A stretch of 64,000 nucleotides of DNA from Pseudalgibacter alginicilyticus (GTDB taxonomy: Bacteria > Bacteroidota > Bacteroidia > Flavobacteriales > Flavobacteriaceae), in the NCBI RefSeq assembly GCF_001310225.1, contig NZ_CP012898.1, positions 2,170,001 through 2,234,000 of the forward strand, read 5' to 3'. Position 1 is the stretch's first letter. The number at the start of each line of letters is the position of its first letter. The notes below the pieces were generated by a model. That model was not told where the DNA came from, did no database searches, and saw nothing but the letters and a program-made list of their open reading frames with translations. Positions 24,463 through 34,633 of this stretch are shown here, piece after piece. The translations under genes were made by a program, and so were the position numbers.

Positions 24463-27400
24463 TAAAAAAAAACAAGTAGATAAAGAATTTGGATTATCAT
24501 CTTGGGCAATCAACAACAAAACAACCATGTATGTGTTGATTGTATTAATATTATTTTTAGGAACTGGCGCTTATTTTAGTATGCCCAGAGAAAGTTTTCC
24601 GGAAGTAAAAGAAACCAAAATATATATTAGTTCAGTATACCCAGGAAATACAGCTGAAGATATTGAAAAACTAATCACCGATCCTATTGAAGACAAGCTA
24701 AAAACAGTGAGTAATGTGGTAGAAATCACCTCTACATCTCAAGAAGATTACTCCATAGTTATTGTAGAATTTGATGAAAATATCTCTGTTGAAGCCGCAA
24801 AACAAAAGGTTAAAGACGAAGTTGATTCTGAAACTTCAGGCGAAGACTGGCCTACTTTTAATGGCGCCAAAGTAGAACCAAACGTATTTGATTTAAGTAT
24901 TTCTGAAGAATTTCCAATTCTAAACATTAATATTTCTGGTGACTACCCTATTGATAGACTTAAAGAGTTTGGCGAATATCTTGAAGATGAAATTGAAAGT
25001 CTTATTGAGATCAAACAAGTGGATATTCGTGGAGCACAAGACAAAGAAGTAGAGGTGGCAGTAGACATTTATAAAATGATGGCTGCTAAAGTAAGTTTTG
25101 ATGATGTTATTAATGCTATTAACAGAGAAAACATGACCATGTCTGCGGGTAATTTAATATCCAGTGGACAGCGTCGTACCATTCGTGTTATTGGAGAAAT
25201 TGAAACCCCAGAAGAACTTGAAAACTTTGTTGTAAAATCAGAAAACAACAACGCTATTTACTTAAAAGATGTTGCTCAGGTTACTTTTAAAGACGAAGAC
25301 AAAACCACTTATGCAAGAGAGTTTGGTGAACCAGTAGTGATGTTAGACGTTAAAAAACGTGCTGGAAAAAACATGGTTGCTGCTGCAGAACAAATACAAA
25401 TTATTGTTAAAGATGCTGTAGAAAATGTATTTCCACCAGATTTAAAAGTTAGTATTGCAAACGACCAATCTTCAAAAACTATTGGCCAAGTAGACGATTT
25501 GGTAAACAATATCATTTTTGGAATTATATTGGTAGTTACTGTTTTAATGTTCTTTTTAGGATTTAAAAATGCTCTTTTTGTAGGTTTTGCAATCCCAATG
25601 TCAATGTTCATGTCCCTTCTAATATTGAACACTTTAGGGTACACCATGAATACCATGATACTTTTTGGACTGATTATGGGACTTGGTATGTTGGTTGATA
25701 ATGGTATTGTGGTGGTTGAAAACGTATACCGCCTAATGGAAGACGAAGGCATGAGCAGAATTGAGGCTGCTAAAAAAGGAATTGGCGAAATTGCTTTTCC
25801 AATCATCATTTCTACAGCTACCACAGTAGCCGCATTTATTCCTCTAGGTATGTGGCCTGGAGTTATGGGTGAATTCATGAAGTATTTCCCCATTACATTA
25901 TCTGTTGTTTTAGGCTCTTCTTTATTTGTTGCCATCTTTTTTAACTCAGTAATGGTATCACAATACATGACTACAGAAGACAAAAATATGCCTTTAAAAA
26001 GTATCATTAAAATTTCTGCTATTTTTGGAATTATAGGCTTACTTATTATCCTCTTTGGAGGCAGCTATAGAGGTTTAGGCACCTTAATGATTGTAACTGT
26101 TATTTTACTGTGGATTTATAGACTTTTCTTAAGAAAATGGGCTAACAAATTCCAAAATCACAGCTTACCTCGTTGGGAGAATTTTTATGAAAAATCTCTC
26201 AGAGGTGCTTTAAAAGGCAAAAGACCTATATTAATAAGTGTAGGAACATTTATTTTGCTCATCATTGCTTTTATAGGTTTTGGAACCTCCGTAGGAACCC
26301 AACGAACTAAAGTGGAGTTCTTTCCTGACAATAAACCTAATCAAATTATAGTTTACATTGAATATCCGGAAGGTACAGATATTAAAAAAACCAATGCTAT
26401 CACTAAAGATATTGAAGCACGTGTTTACAAAATTATAAATGATGAGGCTTATAAAAATGGTGATTATAATTTCCTAACTGAAAGTGCCGTATCTCAAGTA
26501 GGTGAAGGTGCAGGAAACCCAATGACTGATGGTGGCTCTGCAGCCGAAATGCCACATCGAGGAAAAATTACTGCCACCATGCGCGAGTACAAATTTAGAG
26601 AAGGTGCAGATAGTCAGGATCTCCTAAAAAAAGTGCAGGTTGCTCTTAAAGATGTATACCCTGGAGTTGCTATTTCTGTAGAAAAAGATGCCAACGGTCC
26701 TCCAGTAGGATACCCAATTAATATAGAATTAGAAGGGGATGATTATTCTGAATTAATCAATACTGCTGAAAAAATGCGCGATTTTATTAATTCAAAAAAT
26801 ATTGAAGGGATTGACGAATTAAAGATTGATGTTAACAAATCTAAACCTTCAATGCAAGTACATGTGGATAGAAAAAAAGCTGGGGAACTGGGTGTAAGTT
26901 CTGGACAAGTAGGACAACAATTGCGAAACTCCATCTTTGGATCTAAAGCTGGCGTTTTCAAAAAAGATGGTGAAGATTATGATATTTACGTTCGTTTTAA
27001 TGAAGAAAACCGCTATAATACAAGTGCTATTTTCAATCAAAAAATAACATTTAGAGATGCATCATCAGGACAAATTAAAGAAGTTCCTGTATCGGCTATT
27101 GCAAAACAAAATAACAGCTCAGGCTTTAGTGCTATTAAACATAAAGATGTGAAACGTGTGGTTGTTTTATATTCTGCACTAACCCCCGGCTTTACAGATG
27201 CTGGTGCTATTGTATCTCAAATTCAACATGAAATGCAAGGCTTTTCAGGAAAATCAGAAAATGTTAAAATAGATTATACTGGACAAATTGAAGAACAAAG
27301 TAAACAAATGGCCTTTTTAATGGGAGCTTTTTTTACAGGTTTAGGATTAATATTTTTCATTTTAATATTCCAATTCAATTCCATTTCAAAACCAGGTATC

Positions 27401-27967
27401 ATTATGATTGCTATTTTCTTAAGTTTGATTGGTGTTTTTGGTGGTATTGTACTAACGGGCTCTCCATTTGTAATTATGATGACCATGATGGGAATTATAT
27501 CACTTGCAGGAATTGTAGTTAATAACGGCGTGGTGCTTTTAGACTACACCCAACTATTGATTGATAGAAAAAAAGCAGAATATAATTTAGAAGACGATGC
27601 CTATATTGAAAACGAAGAATTATTAGAAGCTATTGTTAAAGGTGGAAAAGCACGTTTACGCCCTGTACTTTTAACAGCTATCACCACCATTTTAGGATTA
27701 ATTCCTTTAGCTATAGGTTTAAATATTAATTTCTTTTCCTTATTTAGCGAACTTAATCCTCATATTTATATGGGTGGAGATAATGTGGTTTTCTGGGGAC
27801 CTCTTGCCTGGACTGTTATTTACGGTTTAATTATAGCAACGTTCCTAACACTAATAGTGGTACCTATATTATTCTACTTAGTAACCAGATTTAAAATGTG
27901 GATGTACCAAGATAGAATTTCGAAAAAGGAATTTATTGCCTCAGAAAACATGTTTGGTGAAAACTAA
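24455..27967 (+). CDS. RND-family multidrug efflux permease (AcrB/HAE1-like)
   Basis: The 1170-residue inner-membrane pump has the duplicated RND architecture: a single helix near residues 23-45, a large periplasmic porter domain, a helix bundle around 345-500, a second long periplasmic loop, and a final bundle near 950-1150. The helix-4 motif is LVDNGIVVVEN, where AcrB has LVDDAIVVVEN, so the second proton-relay Asp is Asn. In helix 10 GIVVNNGVVLLDY replaces the AcrB Lys with Asn. Both changes are, to my knowledge, common in Bacteroidota pumps and do not imply inactivity. It completes the tetR-tolC-adaptor-pump operon. The substrate cannot be predicted. A 16-bp terminator lies at 28097. Confidence 0.94.
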   Translation: MTDKKKQVDKEFGLSSWAINNKTTMYVLIVLILFLGTGAYFSMPRESFPEVKETKIYISSVYPGNTAEDIEKLITDPIEDKLKTVSNVVEITSTSQEDYSIVIVEFDENISVEAAKQKVKDEVDSETSGEDWPTFNGAKVEPNVFDLSISEEFPILNINISGDYPIDRLKEFGEYLEDEIESLIEIKQVDIRGAQDKEVEVAVDIYKMMAAKVSFDDVINAINRENMTMSAGNLISSGQRRTIRVIGEIETPEELENFVVKSENNNAIYLKDVAQVTFKDEDKTTYAREFGEPVVMLDVKKRAGKNMVAAAEQIQIIVKDAVENVFPPDLKVSIANDQSSKTIGQVDDLVNNIIFGIILVVTVLMFFLGFKNALFVGFAIPMSMFMSLLILNTLGYTMNTMILFGLIMGLGMLVDNGIVVVENVYRLMEDEGMSRIEAAKKGIGEIAFPIIISTATTVAAFIPLGMWPGVMGEFMKYFPITLSVVLGSSLFVAIFFNSVMVSQYMTTEDKNMPLKSIIKISAIFGIIGLLIILFGGSYRGLGTLMIVTVILLWIYRLFLRKWANKFQNHSLPRWENFYEKSLRGALKGKRPILISVGTFILLIIAFIGFGTSVGTQRTKVEFFPDNKPNQIIVYIEYPEGTDIKKTNAITKDIEARVYKIINDEAYKNGDYNFLTESAVSQVGEGAGNPMTDGGSAAEMPHRGKITATMREYKFREGADSQDLLKKVQVALKDVYPGVAISVEKDANGPPVGYPINIELEGDDYSELINTAEKMRDFINSKNIEGIDELKIDVNKSKPSMQVHVDRKKAGELGVSSGQVGQQLRNSIFGSKAGVFKKDGEDYDIYVRFNEENRYNTSAIFNQKITFRDASSGQIKEVPVSAIAKQNNSSGFSAIKHKDVKRVVVLYSALTPGFTDAGAIVSQIQHEMQGFSGKSENVKIDYTGQIEEQSKQMAFLMGAFFTGLGLIFFILIFQFNSISKPGIIMIAIFLSLIGVFGGIVLTGSPFVIMMTMMGIISLAGIVVNNGVVLLDYTQLLIDRKKAEYNLEDDAYIENEELLEAIVKGGKARLRPVLLTAITTILGLIPLAIGLNINFFSLFSELNPHIYMGGDNVVFWGPLAWTVIYGLIIATFLTLIVVPILFYLVTRFKMWMYQDRISKKEFIASENMFGEN

Positions 27968-28096
27968 AAAATGAGTATTTAGGTTTAATAATATTTGTAT
28001 GCGATACAATTTACGATGGAGAACAGTCTGTTAATCTAATTGTTCAACAAAATAAATCAAAACATACAAGCTTAAAAACTATTTATTTCTTACAAT

Positions 28097-28138
28097 AAAA
28101 GCAGTATGGAATTTCAAACTACATTCCATACTGCTTTT
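28097..28138. terminator. Bidirectional terminator between the efflux operon and the esterase gene
   Basis: AAAAGCAGTATGGAAT (28097-28112) pairs perfectly with ATTCCATACTGCTTTT (28123-28138) around a 10-nt loop. The genes on both sides converge on it, and A/T runs at both ends suit termination in either direction. Confidence 0.9.
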
Positions 28139-28199
28139 AACATAATACTTCCTAACACATTCACAGATAGGTTTTAAATAAATAACATTGACTTAGGAA

Positions 28200-30779
28200 T
28201 CAATTCCATTCAAAATCACCTGTTTCAATAGACCAGTCATTACCAAAAAATCCTGCACATTTTACAGCAGGTATCCCATTTTCTAAAACAGTATCATTAA
28301 ACAATAACACATCAGGAAACGTTGTACCATTTACCAAATAATGATTCATATAAGCCGCTTTAAACCCTGTTTGTCCTGTTGCCGTAACAACTCCAACACT
28401 TGCTTTATTGCTATCTGACCGAGGTACTATAAAATACATACCCCATTCTGTACCTGCCAATACCTTTCCATTAAAATCCACTTTATTATCTTGAACTTGT
28501 ATTGGGCTGTCTTTTAAAAGCATTTTCCAAGCACTATTATTGTCTTTATTTCCATAAACAACCACATTTCTATCTTTATATTTATTTAATGAAAAATCTA
28601 CATCTTTAACAATTTCAATACTTCCATTGGCACGGTACCAAAATGTTTCAGCATCAAATCTAGCTCGATTATAATACCATTCATTTTCTGAAGGTAATCC
28701 CTTAGTTGCATATACAAACACAACATCATTATTAAAAGCATCTTTAAAGCCTCCGTTTCTATGTGGACCTTTTTCTTTTAAACTTGGGGTTGTAGTAAGT
28801 TGCCACTTTGATTCTGTTTTCTTTAAAAATATCGTTTTATTGCTTTTAATTTCGAAAACCTCCTCATCTACTTCAATGGTGTTTTTAATATCTTTTAAGA
28901 CTGATAAATCAACTTCTATCAAAGCAGTATTTTCCGTCTTAAGTATATATTTATTTTCTTCTTTTGAAAAATCAAAGGAACTTGTTTCAAATGGCACTAT
29001 TTGTTGGTGTATTGTTATAAAATGAGATGTTGCAGACACCCCAGGTGAACCTGTAAAAAATTCAAATGTTTTAATCTCATTAACGTCTTTAATAGTTCTA
29101 TCCTTAAAAAAATCAAAGATTGGCTCCCAATCTATACTATGGTTTCCATACCAATGGGTGCCACCTGGATATTCATAATATGTAAAATCTGAATGAAACT
29201 TACCTAAACGTTCACGCATATCTCGAGCTATGTAAGTTGGCACTACACTATCTTCTTCACCATGTAGCACATACACCCCAAAATGCAAATAATTCCGAAT
29301 AAGTTTTAAAGTCCTACTTGGTGTTCCCGCTCTATATATAAGACTTTCAACAGCTGTAGGCAAAGGTTTTGCTTTTAATCGAGCCACCACTTTAGGGGTT
29401 AAACCAAATCTAGACAACTGCTCTTGCGACATCTGTAATCTTCTTGTAAGAGATGCATCTCTATAAAGCAACAAGTCTGGGTAACCGGCACATGGAGCAA
29501 TGGCTGCAAAATGGTCTGGATAAGTAGCTCCTAAATACCAAGTACCGTGTCCTCCCATAGAGTGTCCTGTTAAATAAATTCTCTTTGGGTCAGGTTCATA
29601 AATTCTTTTGGCTTCATTTAAAACCTCAAGTGCATCCAAACGCCCCCAATCTTCCCATGCAAAACCAAATGGTCGTCGATTGGTGGGAGCAATCACATTT
29701 CCCCAATCTTTCTGTTTATATGCATTAGCTTGATTTTCTGCTTTAACAGACGCTCCATGTACAGACAAAAATAAAGCTAACGAATCTTGTTGTTTATTAG
29801 TAGCTGGTGCTACACTAAAATATTGTACACTGCCATCAATATCACTTATAAAAGTTCGCTTATGTTTTTTATACTTTGAGTTAATTCTAATATTTGTTGT
29901 TGTTTTGGTATCAACCACTTGATTTCCATCTGACAAATTAAGAGTCATTTCAATTTTCCCTAACTTAGTAGTGTCAGTAACTGACGCAATTTTATAAGCA
30001 ACTTTTTGCACACTTAAAGGTGCTATATCTTGAATTTTAGATTTCGTTACTTGTCCATTAATTTCTGATATGAGTTGATAATTCTTTATCCAATTTTCAG
30101 TTGTATTTATAACCCTAACAGCAGCTATATAATTTTTTTGTTCTTCCACTAAAATATCAGGAATTGTCAAGTCTCGAGTGGTTATTTGAACTTTTTTTTG
30201 TGGCTCAATCAACCTAGCCCGAATTCTTGGAAATCTGCCCACCTTCAAAACAAAGGTATTCATCCCTTTTTTTAATTTTAAAGGAATTAAATTCCACCCA
30301 AAATCATAATGATCACCTTCATGTGGTAATCCATTAATTAACGCTAAAGAATGCCCAGAAGCCTCAAAAAGCACGGTTTGTTCTATTGGTGATTTATAGC
30401 TCAAAAACACATAGCTTGACCTTAAGCTCCTATCATTAAAACTATTGGTACTATCTGTAGTTATTGCTTTCCATTTTTGTTCGTTGCCCTGAAAATCAAT
30501 ATCAAACACCTGGTTATTGCTTGGTAAATAATCCGATTCCATCAAAAATTTTCTAAATACCTTATCTTCAGGAAATGAGGAAGACTCAAAATGAAAATTC
30601 TGAATTTTTAATGCTAATCCAGATGTAAAAACGTGCAACAACTTACCCTCGTTAATGTCATCAACTTTTTCTTTTCCAAAGTATTCAACAATATTTCCTG
30701 TTTTATTTTGTGCTATTAAAATAAAAGGCATAAATAAACAAAACAAAAATACTGTTTTAATAGTAGTCATTATTTTCAT
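28200..30779 (-). CDS. Secreted alpha/beta-hydrolase (prolyl-oligopeptidase/esterase type)
   Basis: The 859-residue protein has a signal peptide (FLFCLFMPFILIAQ); ATG codons at 30779 and 30770 are both possible starts. N-terminal beta-sandwich-like regions precede an S9/esterase-like hydrolase domain around residues 330-590. The nucleophile motif is LTGHSMGGHGTWY (Ser near residue 405). The acid is probably the Asp in HGEEDSVV (about 507), and the His is in GGTHWYG (about 540). A further beta-rich domain follows to the C-terminus. It may cleave peptides or sugar esters outside the cell; I cannot tell which. It is transcribed alone, divergent from aspS. Confidence 0.82.
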   Translation of the reverse strand: MKIMTTIKTVFLFCLFMPFILIAQNKTGNIVEYFGKEKVDDINEGKLLHVFTSGLALKIQNFHFESSSFPEDKVFRKFLMESDYLPSNNQVFDIDFQGNEQKWKAITTDSTNSFNDRSLRSSYVFLSYKSPIEQTVLFEASGHSLALINGLPHEGDHYDFGWNLIPLKLKKGMNTFVLKVGRFPRIRARLIEPQKKVQITTRDLTIPDILVEEQKNYIAAVRVINTTENWIKNYQLISEINGQVTKSKIQDIAPLSVQKVAYKIASVTDTTKLGKIEMTLNLSDGNQVVDTKTTTNIRINSKYKKHKRTFISDIDGSVQYFSVAPATNKQQDSLALFLSVHGASVKAENQANAYKQKDWGNVIAPTNRRPFGFAWEDWGRLDALEVLNEAKRIYEPDPKRIYLTGHSMGGHGTWYLGATYPDHFAAIAPCAGYPDLLLYRDASLTRRLQMSQEQLSRFGLTPKVVARLKAKPLPTAVESLIYRAGTPSRTLKLIRNYLHFGVYVLHGEEDSVVPTYIARDMRERLGKFHSDFTYYEYPGGTHWYGNHSIDWEPIFDFFKDRTIKDVNEIKTFEFFTGSPGVSATSHFITIHQQIVPFETSSFDFSKEENKYILKTENTALIEVDLSVLKDIKNTIEVDEEVFEIKSNKTIFLKKTESKWQLTTTPSLKEKGPHRNGGFKDAFNNDVVFVYATKGLPSENEWYYNRARFDAETFWYRANGSIEIVKDVDFSLNKYKDRNVVVYGNKDNNSAWKMLLKDSPIQVQDNKVDFNGKVLAGTEWGMYFIVPRSDSNKASVGVVTATGQTGFKAAYMNHYLVNGTTFPDVLLFNDTVLENGIPAVKCAGFFGNDWSIETGDFEWN

Positions 30780-30913
30780 CAGTAAATATATTTAATATCC
30801 TTAAAATTACTTTTTTAATTACATTTCAAAATATTTTTCGACCAACACCTAAACTCAAGCTTTAAAAGATTTAAAAAAGACATATTAAATAGTTAATCTA
30901 CATAGTATTTCTT

Positions 30914-30921
30914 TAAATTTG
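30914..30921 (+). promoter_or_regulatory. Promoter -7 element of aspS
   Basis: TAAATTTG matches TAnnTTTG and lies 19 nt before the ATG. A TTA 18 bp upstream could be a weak -33 element. Confidence 0.6.
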
Positions 30922-30940
30922 CACCTCAATTTTAACAACA

Positions 30941-32695
30941 ATGTACAGAAGTCATAATTGCGGCGAATTAAGAGTCGCAAACATTAATACAGAAGTAACC
31001 TTAGCAGGTTGGGTTCAAAAATCAAGAGATAAAGGATTTATTGTTTGGGTAGATTTACGCGACCGCTACGGCATTACCCAGTTGGTGTTTGATGAGGAAC
31101 GCACTTCCAAAAATTTAATTAAACAAGCTCAAGACTTGGGGCGTGAATTTGTGATACAAGTTAAAGGCATAGTCATAGAACGCACCTCAAAAAATCCTAA
31201 TATCCCAACAGGAGATATTGAAATATTGGTGTCTGAATTAACCATTTTAAACGAATCGATTCTACCTCCTTTTACCATTGAAGACAAAACAGATGGTGGT
31301 GAAGACATTAGAATGAAATACCGTTATTTAGATATTAGACGAAACCCTGTAAAGAACAGCCTAATTTTCAGGCATAAAGTTACTCAAGAAGTTAGAAACT
31401 ACTTATCACAAGAAGGTTTTATTGAAGTAGAAACACCATATTTGATAAAGTCTACTCCTGAAGGGGCTCGTGATTTTGTGGTGCCTTCTCGTATGAACGA
31501 AGGTCAATTTTATGCCCTTCCACAATCGCCTCAAACTTTCAAGCAATTGTTAATGGTTGGCGGCATGGATAAATATTTCCAAATAGTAAAATGTTTTAGA
31601 GATGAAGATTTACGTGCCGATAGACAGCCAGAATTCACACAAATAGATTGTGAAATGGCATTTATTGAACAAGAAGATATTTTAAATGCATTTGAAGGAT
31701 TGACCCGTCATCTACTCAAAGAAGTAAATGGTGTTGATATTGAAAAATTCCCACGAATGCTTTATGATGATGCCATTCGTTTATACGGAAATGACAAACC
31801 TGACATTCGGTTTGGTATGGAGTTTGGCGAGTTAAACACTGTTGCTCAACATAAAGATTTTGGTGTTTTCAACAATGCCGAACTAGTTGTTGGAATTGCA
31901 GTTCCTGGAGGTAATAGCTATACAAGAAAAGAAATTGATAAACTTATTGACTGGGTAAAACGCCCACAAGTTGGTGCTTTAGGTATGGTTTACTGCCGTG
32001 TTAATGACGATGGTACTTACAAATCATCCGTAGATAAATTTTATGATGAGGCAGATTTAGCTAAATGGGCAGAAATTACTGGTGCTAAAGCAGGCGATTT
32101 AATCTGTGTGCTTTCTGGTGACAAAAATAAAGTACGGACCCAATTAAGTGCTTTACGAATGGAATTAGCAGAACGCTTAGGGTTAAGAAATCCTAATGAA
32201 TTCGCACCACTCTGGGTTATGGATTTCCCTTTATTAGAATGGGATGAAGATACCGAACGTTATCACGCTATGCACCATCCGTTTACGTCTCCAAAACCAG
32301 GTCAATTAGAATTATTAAAAACAAATCCTGGAGATGTAAAAGCCAATGCTTATGATTTAGTATTAAACGGAAACGAAATTGGTGGTGGTTCCATCAGAAT
32401 TCACGATAAAGAAACACAATCCTTAATGTTTGATTATTTAGGATTTACACCTGAAGAAGCTAAAGCACAATTCGGATTTTTAATGGATGCTTTTCAATAT
32501 GGAGCACCACCTCACGGAGGTTTGGCTTTTGGACTTGATAGGTTGGTAGCCATATTAGGTGGACAAGAAACCATAAGAGATTTTATAGCATTTCCTAAAA
32601 ACAACGCAGGTAGAGATGTCATGATTGATGCCCCTGCCCCTATTGATGATGAACAATTAACAGAATTAAGTTTAAAACTTAATTTAAAATCATAA
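30941..32695 (+). CDS. aspS: Aspartyl-tRNA synthetase
   Basis: The 584-residue class IIb synthetase charges tRNA-Asp in the cytoplasm. An N-terminal OB-fold anticodon-binding domain (about residues 1-110, [21 protein letters not shown]) comes first. Class II motif 2 follows ([18 protein letters not shown]), then the bacterial insertion (GAD) domain in the middle, and motif 3 [13 protein letters not shown] near the C-terminus. Length and the GAD insertion are those of bacterial-type AspRS. The gene has its own promoter and a terminator directly after the stop. Confidence 0.98.
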   Translation: MYRSHNCGELRVANINTEVTLAGWVQKSRDKGFIVWVDLRDRYGITQLVFDEERTSKNLIKQAQDLGREFVIQVKGIVIERTSKNPNIPTGDIEILVSELTILNESILPPFTIEDKTDGGEDIRMKYRYLDIRRNPVKNSLIFRHKVTQEVRNYLSQEGFIEVETPYLIKSTPEGARDFVVPSRMNEGQFYALPQSPQTFKQLLMVGGMDKYFQIVKCFRDEDLRADRQPEFTQIDCEMAFIEQEDILNAFEGLTRHLLKEVNGVDIEKFPRMLYDDAIRLYGNDKPDIRFGMEFGELNTVAQHKDFGVFNNAELVVGIAVPGGNSYTRKEIDKLIDWVKRPQVGALGMVYCRVNDDGTYKSSVDKFYDEADLAKWAEITGAKAGDLICVLSGDKNKVRTQLSALRMELAERLGLRNPNEFAPLWVMDFPLLEWDEDTERYHAMHHPFTSPKPGQLELLKTNPGDVKANAYDLVLNGNEIGGGSIRIHDKETQSLMFDYLGFTPEEAKAQFGFLMDAFQYGAPPHGGLAFGLDRLVAILGGQETIRDFIAFPKNNAGRDVMIDAPAPIDDEQLTELSLKLNLKS

Positions 32696-32700
32696 AAATT

Positions 32701-32726
32701 AAATCCTGCTAAAAGCAGGATTTTTT
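32701..32726 (+). terminator. Rho-independent terminator of aspS
   Basis: AAATCCTGCT (32701-32710) pairs with AGCAGGATTT (32714-32723) around an AAA loop and runs into a T tract, 5 nt after the aspS stop. Confidence 0.93.
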
Positions 32727-32741
32727 AGTAACTCGCATTTT

Positions 32742-34535
32742 ATGCCTAAGCAAACTATTTTAAAGAACATACTTATTTGGAGAGCAAAACATATTTCTCA
32801 CAGACAGTTTGTATATTTATTGAGTATTCTCATTGGGTTTACTTCTGGTGTTGGTGCAGTTGTTTTAAAAAACCTAACCCACTTTATTCAACATCTATTA
32901 GAAGGAAAATTAATAAATTACTACCACCATGCTTTTTCCTTTTTATTTCCTATTATAGGTCTTACACTAGTTTATCTTAGTATAAAGTATATTATTAGGA
33001 ATAAGGTGAGTCATGGTATTCCATCAACTCTATATGCCATTTCAAAACGAAAAGGCATCATGAAACGGTACCAAATGTTTGGTTCTTTATTAACAGCTCC
33101 ATTAACTGTTGGTTTTGGTGGTTCTGTAGGTTTAGAAGGCCCAACAGTAGCTACAGGTGCTGCTATTGGCTCCAATATTTCGAGAATGTTTCATATGAAC
33201 CAAACTACTCGAAATTTACTAATAGGTTGTGCCGCTGCTGGTGCCATGAGTTCTATTTTTAAAGCACCTATTGCCGCTATTATTTTTGCTATTGAAGTCT
33301 TTAGTTTAGACTTAACAATAGCATCTATGTTACCCCTTTTATTAGCATCTCTTTCGGCTATTTTAACATCCTACTTTTTCTTTGGTGATGATATTTTATT
33401 ACCTTTTATAATTGAAGATAAATTTGTTATTTCAGATGCACCATTTTATATAATCCTTGGGGTTTTTGCAGCTTTCACTTCCATTTATTTTTCTTTGGTT
33501 TATGATAAAATTCATTCCTTTTTCCATAAAATAACATCACCTGTAAAACGCTTAATGATTGGAGGCTTAGGATTAGGGATTCTTATTTATTTTATACCAC
33601 CACTTTATGGAGAAGGCTTTGATGTTATTAATAACCTTATTGCTGGTAATCCTGAAAAAGCTTTGGAAAATAATATTTTTCACTTAGACTTAACTAATGT
33701 TTGGACCGTCATTTTACTTTTGGTTGGATTGGTATTTTTTAAAGTTATTGCTAGCGCATTAACTTTTGGAGCAGGTGGAGTGGGTGGTATTTTTGCACCA
33801 ACACTTTTTATGGGTAGTATTATGGGTAATTGCATCGCTAAAATAATTAACAATTGTGGACTTTTTAACACACCTATTTCCGAAAGTAATTTTACATTAG
33901 TAGGAATGGCCGGCTTATTAGCAGGTGTTTTACATGCTCCTTTAACTGCTATTTTCTTAATAGCAGAATTAACAAGTGGCTATGAGCTTTTTATCCCCTT
34001 AATGCTTACCGCTACGATTTCATTCAGCATTACCAAATACTTTAGTTCCCACTCAGTTTACAATATGGAATTGGGTAGAAAAGGTGAACTCATTACACAT
34101 GACAAGGATCATGCTGTACTCACACTAATGGATATCGATAAAGTTATAGAAACCAATTTCATAGCTATTAATCCTAAAATGAATTTAGGAGAGATGGTGC
34201 AACAAGCTGTTATAAAATCAAATAGAAATATCTTTCCTGTGGTCAATAAAAAAAACGACACGTTACGTGGTGTTATTTTATTAGATGATTTAAGACCCAT
34301 CATGTTTGATCAATCGTTATATCTTGAAGTTACTGCAACAGATATTATGCAACCAGCACCAGAAATTATTAACCTTGACAAGGATAAAATGACAGATATT
34401 ATGAAAAAATTTCAAGACAGTAGTGCTTGGAATTTACCCGTTACAAAAGATGGTAAATATTATGGGTTCATATCAAAATCAAAACTATTAACAGCTTACA
34501 GACGACAATTAATTACCTTACAAGGAAAGCAGTAA
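32742..34535 (+). CDS. ClC-family chloride channel/transporter with CBS pair (gating Glu present)
   Basis: The 597-residue membrane protein has a ClC core to about residue 440, then a CBS-domain pair (about 450-590). The selectivity and gating segment reads GSVGLEGPTV, with the external gating glutamate E132. The later pore motif is GGVGGIFAPTLFMGS. SHGIP near residue 90 corresponds to the central serine loop. In the FAIEVFSLD helix the position of the internal proton glutamate of ClC-ec1 is Val, as in channel-type ClCs. It follows aspS after a terminator and precedes a paralogue by about 100 nt. Chloride transport is the family function; the coupling mode is not known. Confidence 0.93.
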   Translation: MPKQTILKNILIWRAKHISHRQFVYLLSILIGFTSGVGAVVLKNLTHFIQHLLEGKLINYYHHAFSFLFPIIGLTLVYLSIKYIIRNKVSHGIPSTLYAISKRKGIMKRYQMFGSLLTAPLTVGFGGSVGLEGPTVATGAAIGSNISRMFHMNQTTRNLLIGCAAAGAMSSIFKAPIAAIIFAIEVFSLDLTIASMLPLLLASLSAILTSYFFFGDDILLPFIIEDKFVISDAPFYIILGVFAAFTSIYFSLVYDKIHSFFHKITSPVKRLMIGGLGLGILIYFIPPLYGEGFDVINNLIAGNPEKALENNIFHLDLTNVWTVILLLVGLVFFKVIASALTFGAGGVGGIFAPTLFMGSIMGNCIAKIINNCGLFNTPISESNFTLVGMAGLLAGVLHAPLTAIFLIAELTSGYELFIPLMLTATISFSITKYFSSHSVYNMELGRKGELITHDKDHAVLTLMDIDKVIETNFIAINPKMNLGEMVQQAVIKSNRNIFPVVNKKNDTLRGVILLDDLRPIMFDQSLYLEVTATDIMQPAPEIINLDKDKMTDIMKKFQDSSAWNLPVTKDGKYYGFISKSKLLTAYRRQLITLQGKQ

Positions 34536-34633
34536 ATTTAGAACCAAATCACCTTTTTCCAAATTCACAACTTTAAGTCACAAATATTACCACTGCTTTT
34601 ATCTACAGATATTTTTTTTAGTACTTTTATCAA

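Noticed and set aside
25309-26007. 232-codon ORF antisense to the RND pump
   Set aside because: It mirrors the pump's hydrophobic codons, has no family signature and no promoter; the pump frame is clearly the real one.
27968-28096. Possible gene fragment between the pump and the terminator
   Set aside because: Only very short frames occur (for example 11 codons) and none resembles a known protein.
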